Shown here: positions 7,031-13,464 of the stretch, piece after piece | Layout: every line of letters starts with the position of its first letter | Position numbering within the stretch: the stretch's first letter is position 1 | From: Nitrososphaeraceae archaeon | Lineage (GTDB): Archaea; Thermoproteota; Nitrososphaeria; Nitrososphaerales; Nitrososphaeraceae | Direction: 5' to 3' | DNA length: 13,464 nucleotides | Assembly: GCA_030038695.1 (NCBI GenBank) | Contig: JASHSN010000402.1 | Coordinates: 1-13,464 of the forward strand | Notes under the pieces: generated by a model | What the model was told of the DNA's origin: nothing | Database searches by the model: none | The model's input: the letters and a program-made list of their open reading frames with translations, nothing else | Made by a program: the position numbers and the translations under genes

Positions 7031-7810
7031 TCAGAAGGATTTAGTGTGGTTAGCCAATAGTTCTTCAACTCCATGTCCAAAATCAGCATGAACTCCTTTT
7101 AACAGGTGTATGAACTTCTTGTCCTGAGAGAGATTTGTTTTCATAGTGGTTTCGAGTTCGTACATTGCTACTCTGGCACTGTCGTTAACAATATCTTCAG
7201 AATTAACTGTCATTAGTATATTTGACTGACTATACAATATTGCCAGCTTAAATGCGGCGATCTTGGCATGCCATTCTAAATCTGATTCTAGAATTTTTGC
7301 AAGCCTTCCATGATCCTTTATAATATTGTTAGTAGCTGTGTCACTTCCAACCGTCTCAATTCGATGAAGCGTCGTCCTACAACATTCTTGAAGATATTGA
7401 GTTATCACAGAGTAAAAGCGAGCAGTAGAACGCTCTATTGTTTCTACTTCGAAATATGGAGACAAAAGAGTGTTCAATATTATGTTGTTTTGATATTTTG
7501 TTAACAATTGTGGCGGGTAACTCACTAAATTCGAAAAGATGTAGAATAATCCATAGGTAGTCAGGACATAGAATATTTCTCTACCCATAAAAGATTTCTT
7601 TTTGTTCCGTACTTCAACCAAGTTAAGTTCTTGAAGTCGCTTAATAGCATTGTATTCATCTTTATTATACGGTTCACGAAGGCGTCTCAGCTTAAGGTAT
7701 GAAACTTGATGTGCGTTCATGATCTTAAAAAAGGTTGACCTCTCTATCTCGTTAAGTTTTTCTACTCTTTCGTATTTTGATATTTCTGCCAAATATCCGG
7801 ATAAGTTCAA
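7031..7810 (-). CDS. Hypothetical protein with an N-terminal winged-helix-like segment
   Basis: A 259-aa cytoplasmic protein, not recognised. Residues about 18-80 (EIERSTFFKIMNAHQVSYLK, then YNAIKRLQELNLVEVRNKK) have the pattern of a winged helix-turn-helix, where a helix containing LxxLxxLxLV is followed by a wing with basic residues and the strand IFYVLTTYGL. The remaining 170 residues are helical, with Cys149/Cys150 and no membrane segment; this may be a sensor or dimerisation part. It could therefore be a regulator, but the target is unknown. The start is uncertain: TTG at 7810 is the only plausible codon in this frame, with no well-placed TATA box, and an 8-bp duplication just upstream separates it from an ATG in another frame. 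It is convergent with the surface-protein gene (173 bp apart). Confidence 0.72.
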   Translation of the reverse strand: MNLSGYLAEISKYERVEKLNEIERSTFFKIMNAHQVSYLKLRRLREPYNKDEYNAIKRLQELNLVEVRNKKKSFMGREIFYVLTTYGLFYIFSNLVSYPPQLLTKYQNNIILNTLLSPYFEVETIERSTARFYSVITQYLQECCRTTLHRIETVGSDTATNNIIKDHGRLAKILESDLEWHAKIAAFKLAILYSQSNILMTVNSEDIVNDSARVAMYELETTMKTNLSQDKKFIHLLKGVHADFGHGVEELLANHTKSF

Positions 7811-8407
7811 TATTACAATATATCTTCTATTTTCATCAATAAGTGTTCTCGCATACCCTTAGCTCAGAGGATTAGCTATTAGCTCCTCTAATACTCCTTG
7901 TCATGATTGCTCGCTACACAAGATTGATTACAACCTCACAAAATTCCTCTCATATTTACGTTATTTCGCAAAATTGACCCGTTGATACTTATGCAGTATT
8001 TTTCGGGCAGTTGCATCCTTGCGTTTACCAATGGGTTCTGAGATCTGATTAGATGAAAATTTAGAAAGGACACACACAAATGATAACCGGAAGTAGGAGA
8101 TTACACGCGAGATTGAATTACCATCCCCGACACATCCAGTGATGATTACGGTAGATGCAATAAGAGCTGTAAGAGTCTATCATAATTTCAGCAGGACTTT
8201 TCGCATAGGCTCTAGGTAAAGAAAGATCTGGAGGAGAATCTTATTTTCCTCTGTAGAAGAATTAGCGCATACCATATTATTCGAAAATGCAAGTTTTTGA
8301 TTTAACCAGGCTGATAAACATTTGCTCCGCATTCTATGTGAAGTTAGAAGGATAGGTATTTTGACATCTGTTTTGTCAAGTCCAATATTATTCATCAATA
8401 TTTAACA

Positions 8408-8423
8408 GACAATAGCTATTGTC
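8408..8423. promoter_or_regulatory. Perfect 16-bp palindrome, candidate operator
   Basis: GACAATAGCTATTGTC is fully self-complementary. It lies 38 bp upstream of the predicted TATA box of the second glutamine synthetase gene. Its right half extended, TATTGTCAA (8417-8425), recurs at 8490-8498, over the predicted transcription start and just before the ATG at 8502. Two sites flanking a promoter suggest a dimeric regulator; the regulator is not known. Confidence 0.5.
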
Positions 8424-8460
8424 AATGAATACTTATCAAACATTAAATTAATACCTGTAA

Positions 8461-8470
8461 AATATTATAT
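8461..8470 (+). promoter_or_regulatory. TATA box of the second glutamine synthetase gene
   Basis: AATATTATAT is centred about 36 nt before the ATG at 8502, predicting transcription start near 8492 and a leader of roughly 10 nt. Confidence 0.55.
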
Positions 8471-8501
8471 CCTACTTTTATCCATATATTATTGTCAAAC
8501 G

Positions 8502-9995
8502 ATGTCATTTGCCAGAAGCAATTCGATACTACAAGGTGAAAAAAACTCTATAGACACGGGTTTTGTCCAGTTGAGATATACCGATGTGCTTGGCAAGTTT
8601 TTAGCAAAATATGTTTTCGGAAATAAAGAAAGCTTTGAGAGCCTTTTTAAAATAGGCGTAGGACTTGATGGATCATCTGTTCGAGGGTTTTCAAGCATCG
8701 ATGAATCTGACATACTACTTCTACCAGACATGTCAACGATAAGGATCTTTCCACCATCATTATTATCGGTAACAGAACTATCGCGATTATCCCATTCCAA
8801 TAAAGAGCTACTTGCAGTTATTGCCGATGTATATCAGGGCTTCAATGAGGGTAGGTTGGTAAGAGATCCGAGATATGTATCACAACTCATGGAAGGACAC
8901 CTAATAGAAAACAATCTAACCTGTCAATTGGGTCCAGAAGTTGAATGCTTTGTATTTGACAATATCATATTTAATCATAAATGCAGTAATGATGGAGGAG
9001 AATACGAACCCGAAATTATATCATCGGAACAATTCGGCACAGACGGTTGTAAGTACCCAATAAAAAGAAAAGGGGGATATGATGCGCCACCATTTCAAGA
9101 TTCCTTACTAGAATTTAGATTTGAGGTTGCGGAGATCTTAAGAAACTATTTTTCTATCGATGTTACGAACTTAAACCATGAGGTAGCGAGTTGCGGTCAA
9201 ATAGAGATTAACTTTACACATAGTACGCTTACGAAGGCGGCCGACAGCGTTCAGATATACAAGGACGTTGTCAGAAATGTCGCAAGGAGATACAATAAAG
9301 TAGCAAATTTTATGCCGAAGCCCCTTTTTGATATAAACAATCCTTTGAACGGAGGAGATAATGGTTCAGGTATGCATACTAGTATTAGCTTGTGGAATAA
9401 TTCATCAGATACGAATGTCTTTTATGATAGCGATGATTACTATGCGGAGATAAGTCAAATAGGAAGGTATTTTATTGGTGGTTTAATGGAACACGCGCAT
9501 TCCTTAGCCGCTATCGTCGCTCCCACGATAAATTCCTATCACCGACTTATTCCTGGTTTCGAAGCACCAGTGTATGTCGCCTGGGGCAAAGGAAACAGAT
9601 CTGCCATCATACGCATCCCTATCAATGAAAGAAATAATTCTCAATCAAAACGCATCGAATTCAGAGCCCCCGATCCGGCCTCTAACCCATATCTGGCATT
9701 TTCAGCTATAGTCGCCGCAGGGCTTGATGGTATCAAGAATGCCATAGATCCTGGTAGCTCTACTGATGAAAATATTTACAAAATGTCTGATTCCAAAAGA
9801 AAGAGTTTGGGAATAAAATCGCTGCCAGGAAGCTTAAGAGAATCACTTGATGCATTGAAGAGTGATTCAGAATACCTGAAGAATCAATTTCCAGACGAGC
9901 TTTTGGACACTTTTGTTATGCTCAAAAATGAGGAAGTTGCAATTTTTCAGGACAAATCAATTGCTCAAGAGCTTATGTTTTACTATGACATCTAG
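8502..9995 (+). CDS. Divergent glutamine synthetase type I paralogue
   Basis: A 497-aa GSI-fold protein with the full set of expected metal and substrate residues: LDGSSVRGF (55-63), E146 and E148 in GPEVE, E227 and E235 in HEVASCGQIE, H292 in NGSGMH, R348 and E354 in NSYHRLIPGFEAP, and E386/R388 in RIEFR. It is therefore likely active as an ATP-dependent ligase. It differs from the upstream copy in a short N-terminus, an acidic segment near 162-175, an insertion of about 7 residues before the metal-binding His (around 276-286, DINNPLNGGD), Tyr (Y426) rather than Phe at the Tyr397-equivalent, and a C-terminus in which the HPxEF signature is replaced by an unrelated sequence. It could be a second glutamine synthetase for other nitrogen conditions, a hetero-oligomer subunit, or a gamma-glutamyl-amine ligase. 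Start ATG fits the TATA spacing. Confidence 0.93.
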   Translation: MSFARSNSILQGEKNSIDTGFVQLRYTDVLGKFLAKYVFGNKESFESLFKIGVGLDGSSVRGFSSIDESDILLLPDMSTIRIFPPSLLSVTELSRLSHSNKELLAVIADVYQGFNEGRLVRDPRYVSQLMEGHLIENNLTCQLGPEVECFVFDNIIFNHKCSNDGGEYEPEIISSEQFGTDGCKYPIKRKGGYDAPPFQDSLLEFRFEVAEILRNYFSIDVTNLNHEVASCGQIEINFTHSTLTKAADSVQIYKDVVRNVARRYNKVANFMPKPLFDINNPLNGGDNGSGMHTSISLWNNSSDTNVFYDSDDYYAEISQIGRYFIGGLMEHAHSLAAIVAPTINSYHRLIPGFEAPVYVAWGKGNRSAIIRIPINERNNSQSKRIEFRAPDPASNPYLAFSAIVAAGLDGIKNAIDPGSSTDENIYKMSDSKRKSLGIKSLPGSLRESLDALKSDSEYLKNQFPDELLDTFVMLKNEEVAIFQDKSIAQELMFYYDI

Positions 9996-10087
9996 GGCAT
10001 TGTGACGGAATCAAGCAAACAATAACCATTCTGTGATCTGTAGATATGACTATTCTGTGATCCATACCATCGTCATTATACTAACTT

Positions 10088-10166
10088 ATTGGTTGTTCTT
10101 TTGTGTTAGGATAAACTTGAAAATAGAACCTCCTTATAATAGGTATTAGGAATACCAACAACCAAT
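10088..10166. repeat. Nested inverted repeat
   Basis: ATTGGTTGTT (10088-10097) is the exact reverse complement of AACAACCAAT (10157-10166). Directly inside the right arm, GGTATT-AGG-AATACC (10142-10156) forms a 6-bp hairpin. It might be a cruciform, an RNA element or the ends of a small mobile-element remnant; no target duplication was found. Confidence 0.5.
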
Positions 10167-10888
10167 ATAAGAACAAAAACTGTCAGAACGTATATCAACC
10201 TAAAGCATGGTGCCCTGGATGAATCTCAAGTCATACCGAAAGCTTCCGATCTAAAAACCAAGAAAAAACTGTTCCGACGTAGAGAAAACTATCGATACAC
10301 TTCATTCGAAAGAATCTCCTGTCAGGTAGCTTATAATGATTAGTATGATGTATAACACCATTATTCACATGTCGTTAATTTGGAGTAAGCATGAAAAAAT
10401 AGAAATCACATTGTTTCTAATTTCCTTTGTCTTCCATCCATCAATATTTACCCCTATTGGAAGGGTAAGCTCATGTTCGAATCTGTGCTGATGCCATAGT
10501 TCAGTCATTTTCTTTCGCTACCAGCCCTTTCTTTCCTCTTTTGCCCAAACGGTATGTCCAGTTTTTAAACTATGCTCTTTTTTTTAGAATCAAATTTTAC
10601 CTTGCAGCCTTAACATACAATTTTCATTTTATCACTCACTACTGATGACCCATAACAACAATCACAGATAAACGTGTCCCACCATGAAAAGTGAAAGACC
10701 ATTAGATAGCTGGCCGGTTAGTGATGTCAATTAACGTGAATTAATAATTGAGACTACACCTAGAAATAAATTCCACATCACACGAATGAATACGGAAAAT
10801 GTTTACGCATGTCTCGGTTCGTATGGCCAGACGAAACATGTTCTAATTCATCAGAAGAACTGCTTCTTTAACTTCTTTTGATAAGACG

Positions 10889-10896
10889 TATAAAAG
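10889..10896 (+). promoter_or_regulatory. TATA box of the small membrane-protein gene
   Basis: TATAAAAG matches the archaeal TATA consensus closely and lies about 24-30 nt before the candidate GTG starts at 10916 and 10922. Confidence 0.6.
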
Positions 10897-10915
10897 ATAA
10901 TATGATTGTGTTTCC

Positions 10916-11260
10916 GTGCTTGTGGTATTGTTACCTTACAAAACAATTATGTTTGCTTTGTTGATCCCAGGATCTGTAATTTTTGGCTTCACAATATTTC
11001 AAGCCGTATTTATGCATCAGCAGATATTGACTGATCACGAGATAATTAATAGGTGCTATGCGGTCCTAAATCAACCGTCTAACCAGCCACCCGTTGTTGA
11101 TGCATTAGAAGAATGCCAACAGCTCCAACAGATAACGACGGATCAGCAGGAACTTCTTAAATTGATATATGGGATAATGATTGTCGGATTAACGTTGATA
11201 ACTAGTGGTACAGTATTCGGATTTACCTATTCAAGCAAGCTGAAAAAGTCTCTTGAATAG
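10916..11260 (+). CDS. Small membrane protein with two transmembrane helices
   Basis: A protein of up to 114 aa. A hydrophobic helix (about residues 12-32, from MFALLIPGSV to FQAVF) and a second one (about 83-105, LIYGIMIVGLTLITSGTVFG) flank a 50-residue polar loop rich in Gln, with two Cys (NRCYAV and LEECQQL) that could pair if the loop is outside. The C-terminal KLKKSLE is basic, which by the positive-inside rule places both ends in the cytoplasm and the loop outside. Function unknown. The start is uncertain: TATAAAAG at 10889-10896 predicts transcription from about 10916-10919, so a leaderless GTG at 10916 or 10922 fits; the first ATG is at 10949 and would still include the first helix. 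Confidence 0.65.
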   Translation: MLVVLLPYKTIMFALLIPGSVIFGFTIFQAVFMHQQILTDHEIINRCYAVLNQPSNQPPVVDALEECQQLQQITTDQQELLKLIYGIMIVGLTLITSGTVFGFTYSSKLKKSLE

Positions 11261-11536
11261 AATAGTTAACTAATACCTCATTATGAAACGAGACTTTTAC
11301 TCGCGGGAAATTTTTCAGCAGATGTATCAACTATCTCCCAATATATCTTGCCTGAGCTATAATGAAGAGTCAGGAACTGATATGGTAACTAGTTCTCAGA
11401 TAGGTAGGAAGTACTAGATAATAACATGCAATGCGAAAAGTATAACTCAGGTTCGTGGTGGGATCGTTTCTTCACAAATTAAACGGACTTTCAAACAAGC
11501 ACACAAAATGCGCGTTATAATCATTTGAGGTATGGA

Positions 11537-11878
11537 TCATTTGATTGCTCTTTCCCCTCTATCTAGTGTTGCGATATTGATTGCCTCTTCCACGTTTGAG
11601 ACGGATATTAGGCCATCGCCATGTTCACCAGTTCGAGCATTTTCTGTGATAGTCTTGAGTACTAAATCCAGCTGATCATCTGGAATGATTATCTCAAACT
11701 TAGACCTAGGGATCAGGTCATAGGATACCGGTAATCCCCTCCACTGCAAATGTAGTTCTCTTTGTTTGCTCCAACCCGAAACAGACGTAATAGTCATGCC
11801 GCCAATCCCTATCTCTCTAAGGTGTTCCTTCACGATAGGCAACCGCTCGACCCTCACGATCGCTTCTACTCTTTTCAT
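11537..11878 (-). CDS. PII-family signalling protein with altered nucleotide site
   Basis: A 113-aa protein that aligns without gaps to E. coli GlnB over its full length: beta-1 MKRVEAIV, GIGGMTI (25-31), IIPDD (64-68), TGEHGDG (83-89) and VEEAI. PII trimers sense ATP/ADP and 2-oxoglutarate and bind transporters and nitrogen enzymes such as AmtB or glutamine synthetase. Gln39 and the GDG loop are kept, but Lys58 is Arg, Lys90 is Leu, Arg101 is Asn and Arg103 is Ala, removing the main phosphate-binding side chains. The uridylylated Tyr51 is Val, so modification at that site is impossible. I place the start at ATG 11878 because homology begins there; the frame is open to a TTG at 11908 (10 extra residues). 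A TATA-like CTTTAAAC lies around 11915-11922, giving a leader of about 14 nt. It is divergent from the MEDS gene. Confidence 0.92.
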   Translation of the reverse strand: MKRVEAIVRVERLPIVKEHLREIGIGGMTITSVSGWSKQRELHLQWRGLPVSYDLIPRSKFEIIIPDDQLDLVLKTITENARTGEHGDGLISVSNVEEAINIATLDRGERAIK

Positions 11879-11950
11879 GGTAAGAAAATTGATTGATTCT
11901 TCCTTCAATATTAAGTTTAAAGGATTTCAACATCCCTCAGCAAGTACATT

Positions 11951-11958
11951 TTTATAAA
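11951..11958 (+). promoter_or_regulatory. TATA box of the MEDS-domain gene
   Basis: TTTATAAA is centred about 23 nt before the ATG at 11978, predicting a leaderless transcript. It shares the 99-bp divergent gap with the PII promoter. Confidence 0.6.
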
Positions 11959-11977
11959 ATAAAAGTCTTGGACCAGT

Positions 11978-12745
11978 ATGGAACATTCGTTGTGCCTTCT
12001 AGAGGGAGAAAGTTCTTTCCCTGCGCTTTATGATATGATCAACCAGTATCTATCTGAAGGCTACGCCGTCATCTATTTGGTCGAAAATGATCCAAATAAT
12101 ATAATAATCCAGATGAAAAGCTTAGGCATAAAAGCCGAAAATCTCATTCAGAACGGGTCATTAAAACTCGTCGATAAAAGTGTATTTTTCTCAGAAGAGA
12201 ACATCAAACTTCATAACCATGAATTGTTGACTTCATGGCAGTCACTGGTGTCTGGTTTTGAAGGTTTCAAGTGGGTTTTGTGCATAGGTTCGAACGACAT
12301 TTTCTTAGAGACCGAAAAAAAAGAGGAGCTATTAGAATACGAGAAGAAATTGGCGATTTCAGGAATGTCTCTAGAAATCGTTTGTTGTTATAATACGAGT
12401 TTGATGGCTAATTTATGCCTTGGATATCTTATCAAGATTCTAAATCTTCATCAATTTACTCTTCATCATCATCATAGCCAATTTGTGTATCATGAGTGGC
12501 ATCCAAGTAAACTAGTAGAATTACTGTCCAGATGTATGAATAAAGCCATAGGGAAAGAGTCATCTCATAGGCTACTTAATACACTCAAAATGTTATACAA
12601 GATCGATGATTTAACTACATCTAAAATTACGAACTTAGAAGATGCGATAAAAGAATTACTCGGAGATTCGGCGAATGTAATCATTAACTGTCTATTCGAA
12701 GAGCTCAAGCAGGAGATTGCCTTTACTAGAACCAAGTCCTACTAG
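11978..12745 (+). CDS. MEDS (DcmR-type sensory) domain protein
   Basis: A 255-aa cytoplasmic protein. The first 165 residues fit the MEDS domain, a RecA/KaiC-like sensory domain found in DcmR regulators: HSLCLLEGESS at the start, LYDMINQYLSEGYAVIYLVENDP (18-40), a loop ending in NGSLKLVDKSVFFSEE (59-74), the GFKWVLCIGSND strand near 96-107, and VCCYNTSLM near 134-142 before a His-rich stretch (LHHHHSQFVYHEWHPS). There is no Walker A motif, as usual for MEDS, so signal binding rather than ATPase activity is expected. The C-terminal 70 residues (LLNTLKMLYKIDDL, then LEDAIKELLGDSANVIINCL) form a small helical output module resembling Nitrososphaera NitrOD5-type domains; this match is from memory. 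No DNA-binding domain is present. The start is fixed by the leaderless TATA spacing. Its divergence from the PII gene hints at co-regulation. Confidence 0.78.
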   Translation: MEHSLCLLEGESSFPALYDMINQYLSEGYAVIYLVENDPNNIIIQMKSLGIKAENLIQNGSLKLVDKSVFFSEENIKLHNHELLTSWQSLVSGFEGFKWVLCIGSNDIFLETEKKEELLEYEKKLAISGMSLEIVCCYNTSLMANLCLGYLIKILNLHQFTLHHHHSQFVYHEWHPSKLVELLSRCMNKAIGKESSHRLLNTLKMLYKIDDLTTSKITNLEDAIKELLGDSANVIINCLFEELKQEIAFTRTKSY

Positions 12746-12749
12746 TCTA

Positions 12750-13137
12750 GCCTTTACTAATTCAAGCTTGTCCAATTCAACTTTGAGCTTAGAGAATTGC
12801 TATTCTAGTCAATAACTGGTTCGTGCTTCTAATTCGTCTCCTTCTAGTTTTTTAATATCTTCTTATAGTTTTCGCTTTTGGGAATCTCCGAAAGCGGTAT
12901 AGAGCCTGATAAATCGAGTATCTGTTTTGTGTTATAAGCGATATACTCTGGTTTGAGACCGTCCTCGCATTGACTGTAAATCTGAGAAACAAACTCCCCG
13001 AAATTCTCTTCGTCAACACCTAGATCTTTTAGAACACTCTACCTAAAACCTATAGTAGACTGGGGTGCAGTAATCCCTAATTTTCTGAACATTATTCCAA
13101 GCTCCCTCAAGGCATCAGCATCAGAAACGGTCAGTTA
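12750..13137 (-). pseudogene. Decayed coiled-coil protein gene of thaumarchaeal type
   Basis: Reading the minus strand from about 13137, one frame encodes DADALRELGIMFRKLGI, then TIGFR followed by a TAG (13039-13041), then SVLKDLGVDEENFGEFV, SQIYSQCEDGLKPEYIAYN and TKQILDLSGSIPLSEIPK. Near 12855-12880 the frame must shift, after which another frame continues as IKKLEGDELEARTSY, a stop, LE, a stop, then FSKLKVELDKLELVKAR, a typical coiled-coil. Both blocks resemble the long coiled-coil hypothetical proteins common in Nitrososphaerales. At least three stops and one frameshift show it is dead. A further possible piece (DDGVDRIDDMIDEINLS, around 13210-13260) lies upstream in the same direction but is not clearly linked. 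Its 3' end abuts the MEDS gene tail. Confidence 0.68.
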
Positions 13138-13329
13138 CTTCGGTGGGAATCTTGGGAGTTAGTTATTTTATTAGAACGCTAAGCATACATCAAGCTTAGG
13201 TTAATCTCGTCAATCATATCATCAATACGGTCAACGCCGTCGTCAGTTCAGAAAAAGGTGAAAATGCGTAAAAAGAGACCAGAGAGAGAGCTGTGTGTAC
13301 TGCTGCGCTTCGGGTGATTCAGAAGAATT

Positions 13330-13337
13330 TTTATATA
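13330..13337 (+). promoter_or_regulatory. TATA box before a short reading frame at the right edge
   Basis: TTTATATA is centred about 26 nt before an ATG at 13360, the spacing expected for a leaderless archaeal gene. Confidence 0.5.
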
Positions 13338-13359
13338 GAAACCATTTTTCGTAGAATGT

Positions 13360-13425
13360 ATGCCATTTGACTTGCAGGATTATAAGTATTCACAAGACAC
13401 CATAACAGGTGGACCTGTTGCGTAA
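13360..13425 (+). CDS. 21-codon reading frame, tiny peptide or broken gene start
   Basis: It starts ATG-CCA-TTT and encodes MPFDLQDYKYSQDTITGG plus PVA, then TAA. Translation past the stop in the same frame stays open to the window end (FLKISLRYSSLIL), so it may be a gene with a premature stop whose remainder lies outside the window, rather than a true micropeptide. It is supported only by the precisely spaced TATA box. No homology is recognised. Confidence 0.3.
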   Translation: MPFDLQDYKYSQDTITGGPVA

Positions 13426-13464
13426 TTTCTAAAAATCTCTTTACGATACTCGAGTCTAATCCTG

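Larger units (their letters stand above)
7811..8501. other. Noncoding region of about 690 bp before the second glutamine synthetase
   Basis: It contains an AGAGGA/TCCTCT hairpin with a 12-nt loop (7866-7889), a perfect 16-bp palindrome (8408-8423) and the TATA box of the downstream gene (8461-8470). A minus-strand frame of 72 codons (8180-8398) is open but has no recognisable domain and no well-placed promoter, so I do not call it a gene. The rest looks noncoding. Confidence 0.5.
9996..10915. other. Noncoding region of about 920 bp
   Basis: No frame here is convincing; all are short and without recognisable motifs. Visible structure: ATTCTGTGATC repeated at 10028-10038 and 10052-10062 (24-bp period); an inverted repeat with an internal hairpin (see the separate entry); pyrimidine-rich DNA around 10500-10560 ending in a run of eight T (10578-10585), which could terminate a plus-strand transcript; and the TATA box TATAAAAG (10889-10896) for the next gene. 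A small RNA or a fully decayed gene is possible but not shown. Confidence 0.5.

Noticed and set aside
7866..7889. AGAGGA/TCCTCT hairpin as a terminator or riboswitch
   Set aside because: Only a 6-bp stem with a 12-nt loop and no T-run or conserved core; too weak to assign a function.
8180..8398. 72-codon minus-strand frame (starting TTG-ATG)
   Set aside because: No recognisable domain and no TATA box at a suitable distance; composition is like the surrounding noncoding DNA. A small gene is not excluded.
11283..11417. 44-codon plus-strand frame just after the small membrane-protein gene
   Set aside because: No promoter, ribosome site or recognisable motif; the length is expected by chance.

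Overview
The window looks like chromosomal DNA from an ammonia-oxidizing archaeon (Thaumarchaeota/Nitrososphaeria, probably Nitrososphaerales). The evidence is a tRNA with bulge-helix-bulge introns, archaeal TATA boxes about 23-36 nt upstream of start codons with few Shine-Dalgarno sites, protein sequences of thaumarchaeal type, and a Ser/Asn-rich secreted protein. This assignment rests on pattern recognition, not on a database search.

Layout, left to right: the 3' part of an M20-family metallopeptidase (2-1345, +); a canonical type I glutamine synthetase (1536-3002, +); an Lrp/AsnC regulator (3189-3704, -); a tRNA-Gly(UCC) gene with two introns (3938-4061, -); a DUF218-like protein (4126-4692, -) and a small unknown protein (4851-5174, -); a noncoding stretch; a secreted Ser/Asn-rich, Cys-containing protein with a hexanucleotide microsatellite and a 150-bp internal duplication (5595-6857, +); a winged-helix-like unknown protein (7031-7810, -); about 690 bp of noncoding DNA with a perfect 16-bp palindrome; a second, divergent glutamine synthetase (8502-9995, +); about 920 bp of mostly featureless DNA with a nested inverted repeat; a small two-helix membrane protein (10916-11260, +); a PII-family protein with an altered nucleotide site (11537-11878, -), divergent from a MEDS-domain sensor-like protein (11978-12745, +); then the decayed remains of a coiled-coil gene (about 12750-13137, -), and a TATA box with a very short reading frame at the right edge.

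The common theme is nitrogen assimilation. Two glutamine synthetase paralogues, one typical and one diverged, an Lrp-type regulator and a PII-like protein lie within about 10 kb, although each appears to have its own promoter. The PII protein aligns without gaps to E. coli GlnB but lacks Lys90, Arg101 and Arg103 and has Val at the Tyr51 position, so it may sense nitrogen or energy status differently or not bind ATP normally. The clearest structural novelty is the tRNA-Gly with one intron at 37/38 and another inside the T arm at 53/54. I see no CRISPR array, no intact insertion sequence and no phage gene.
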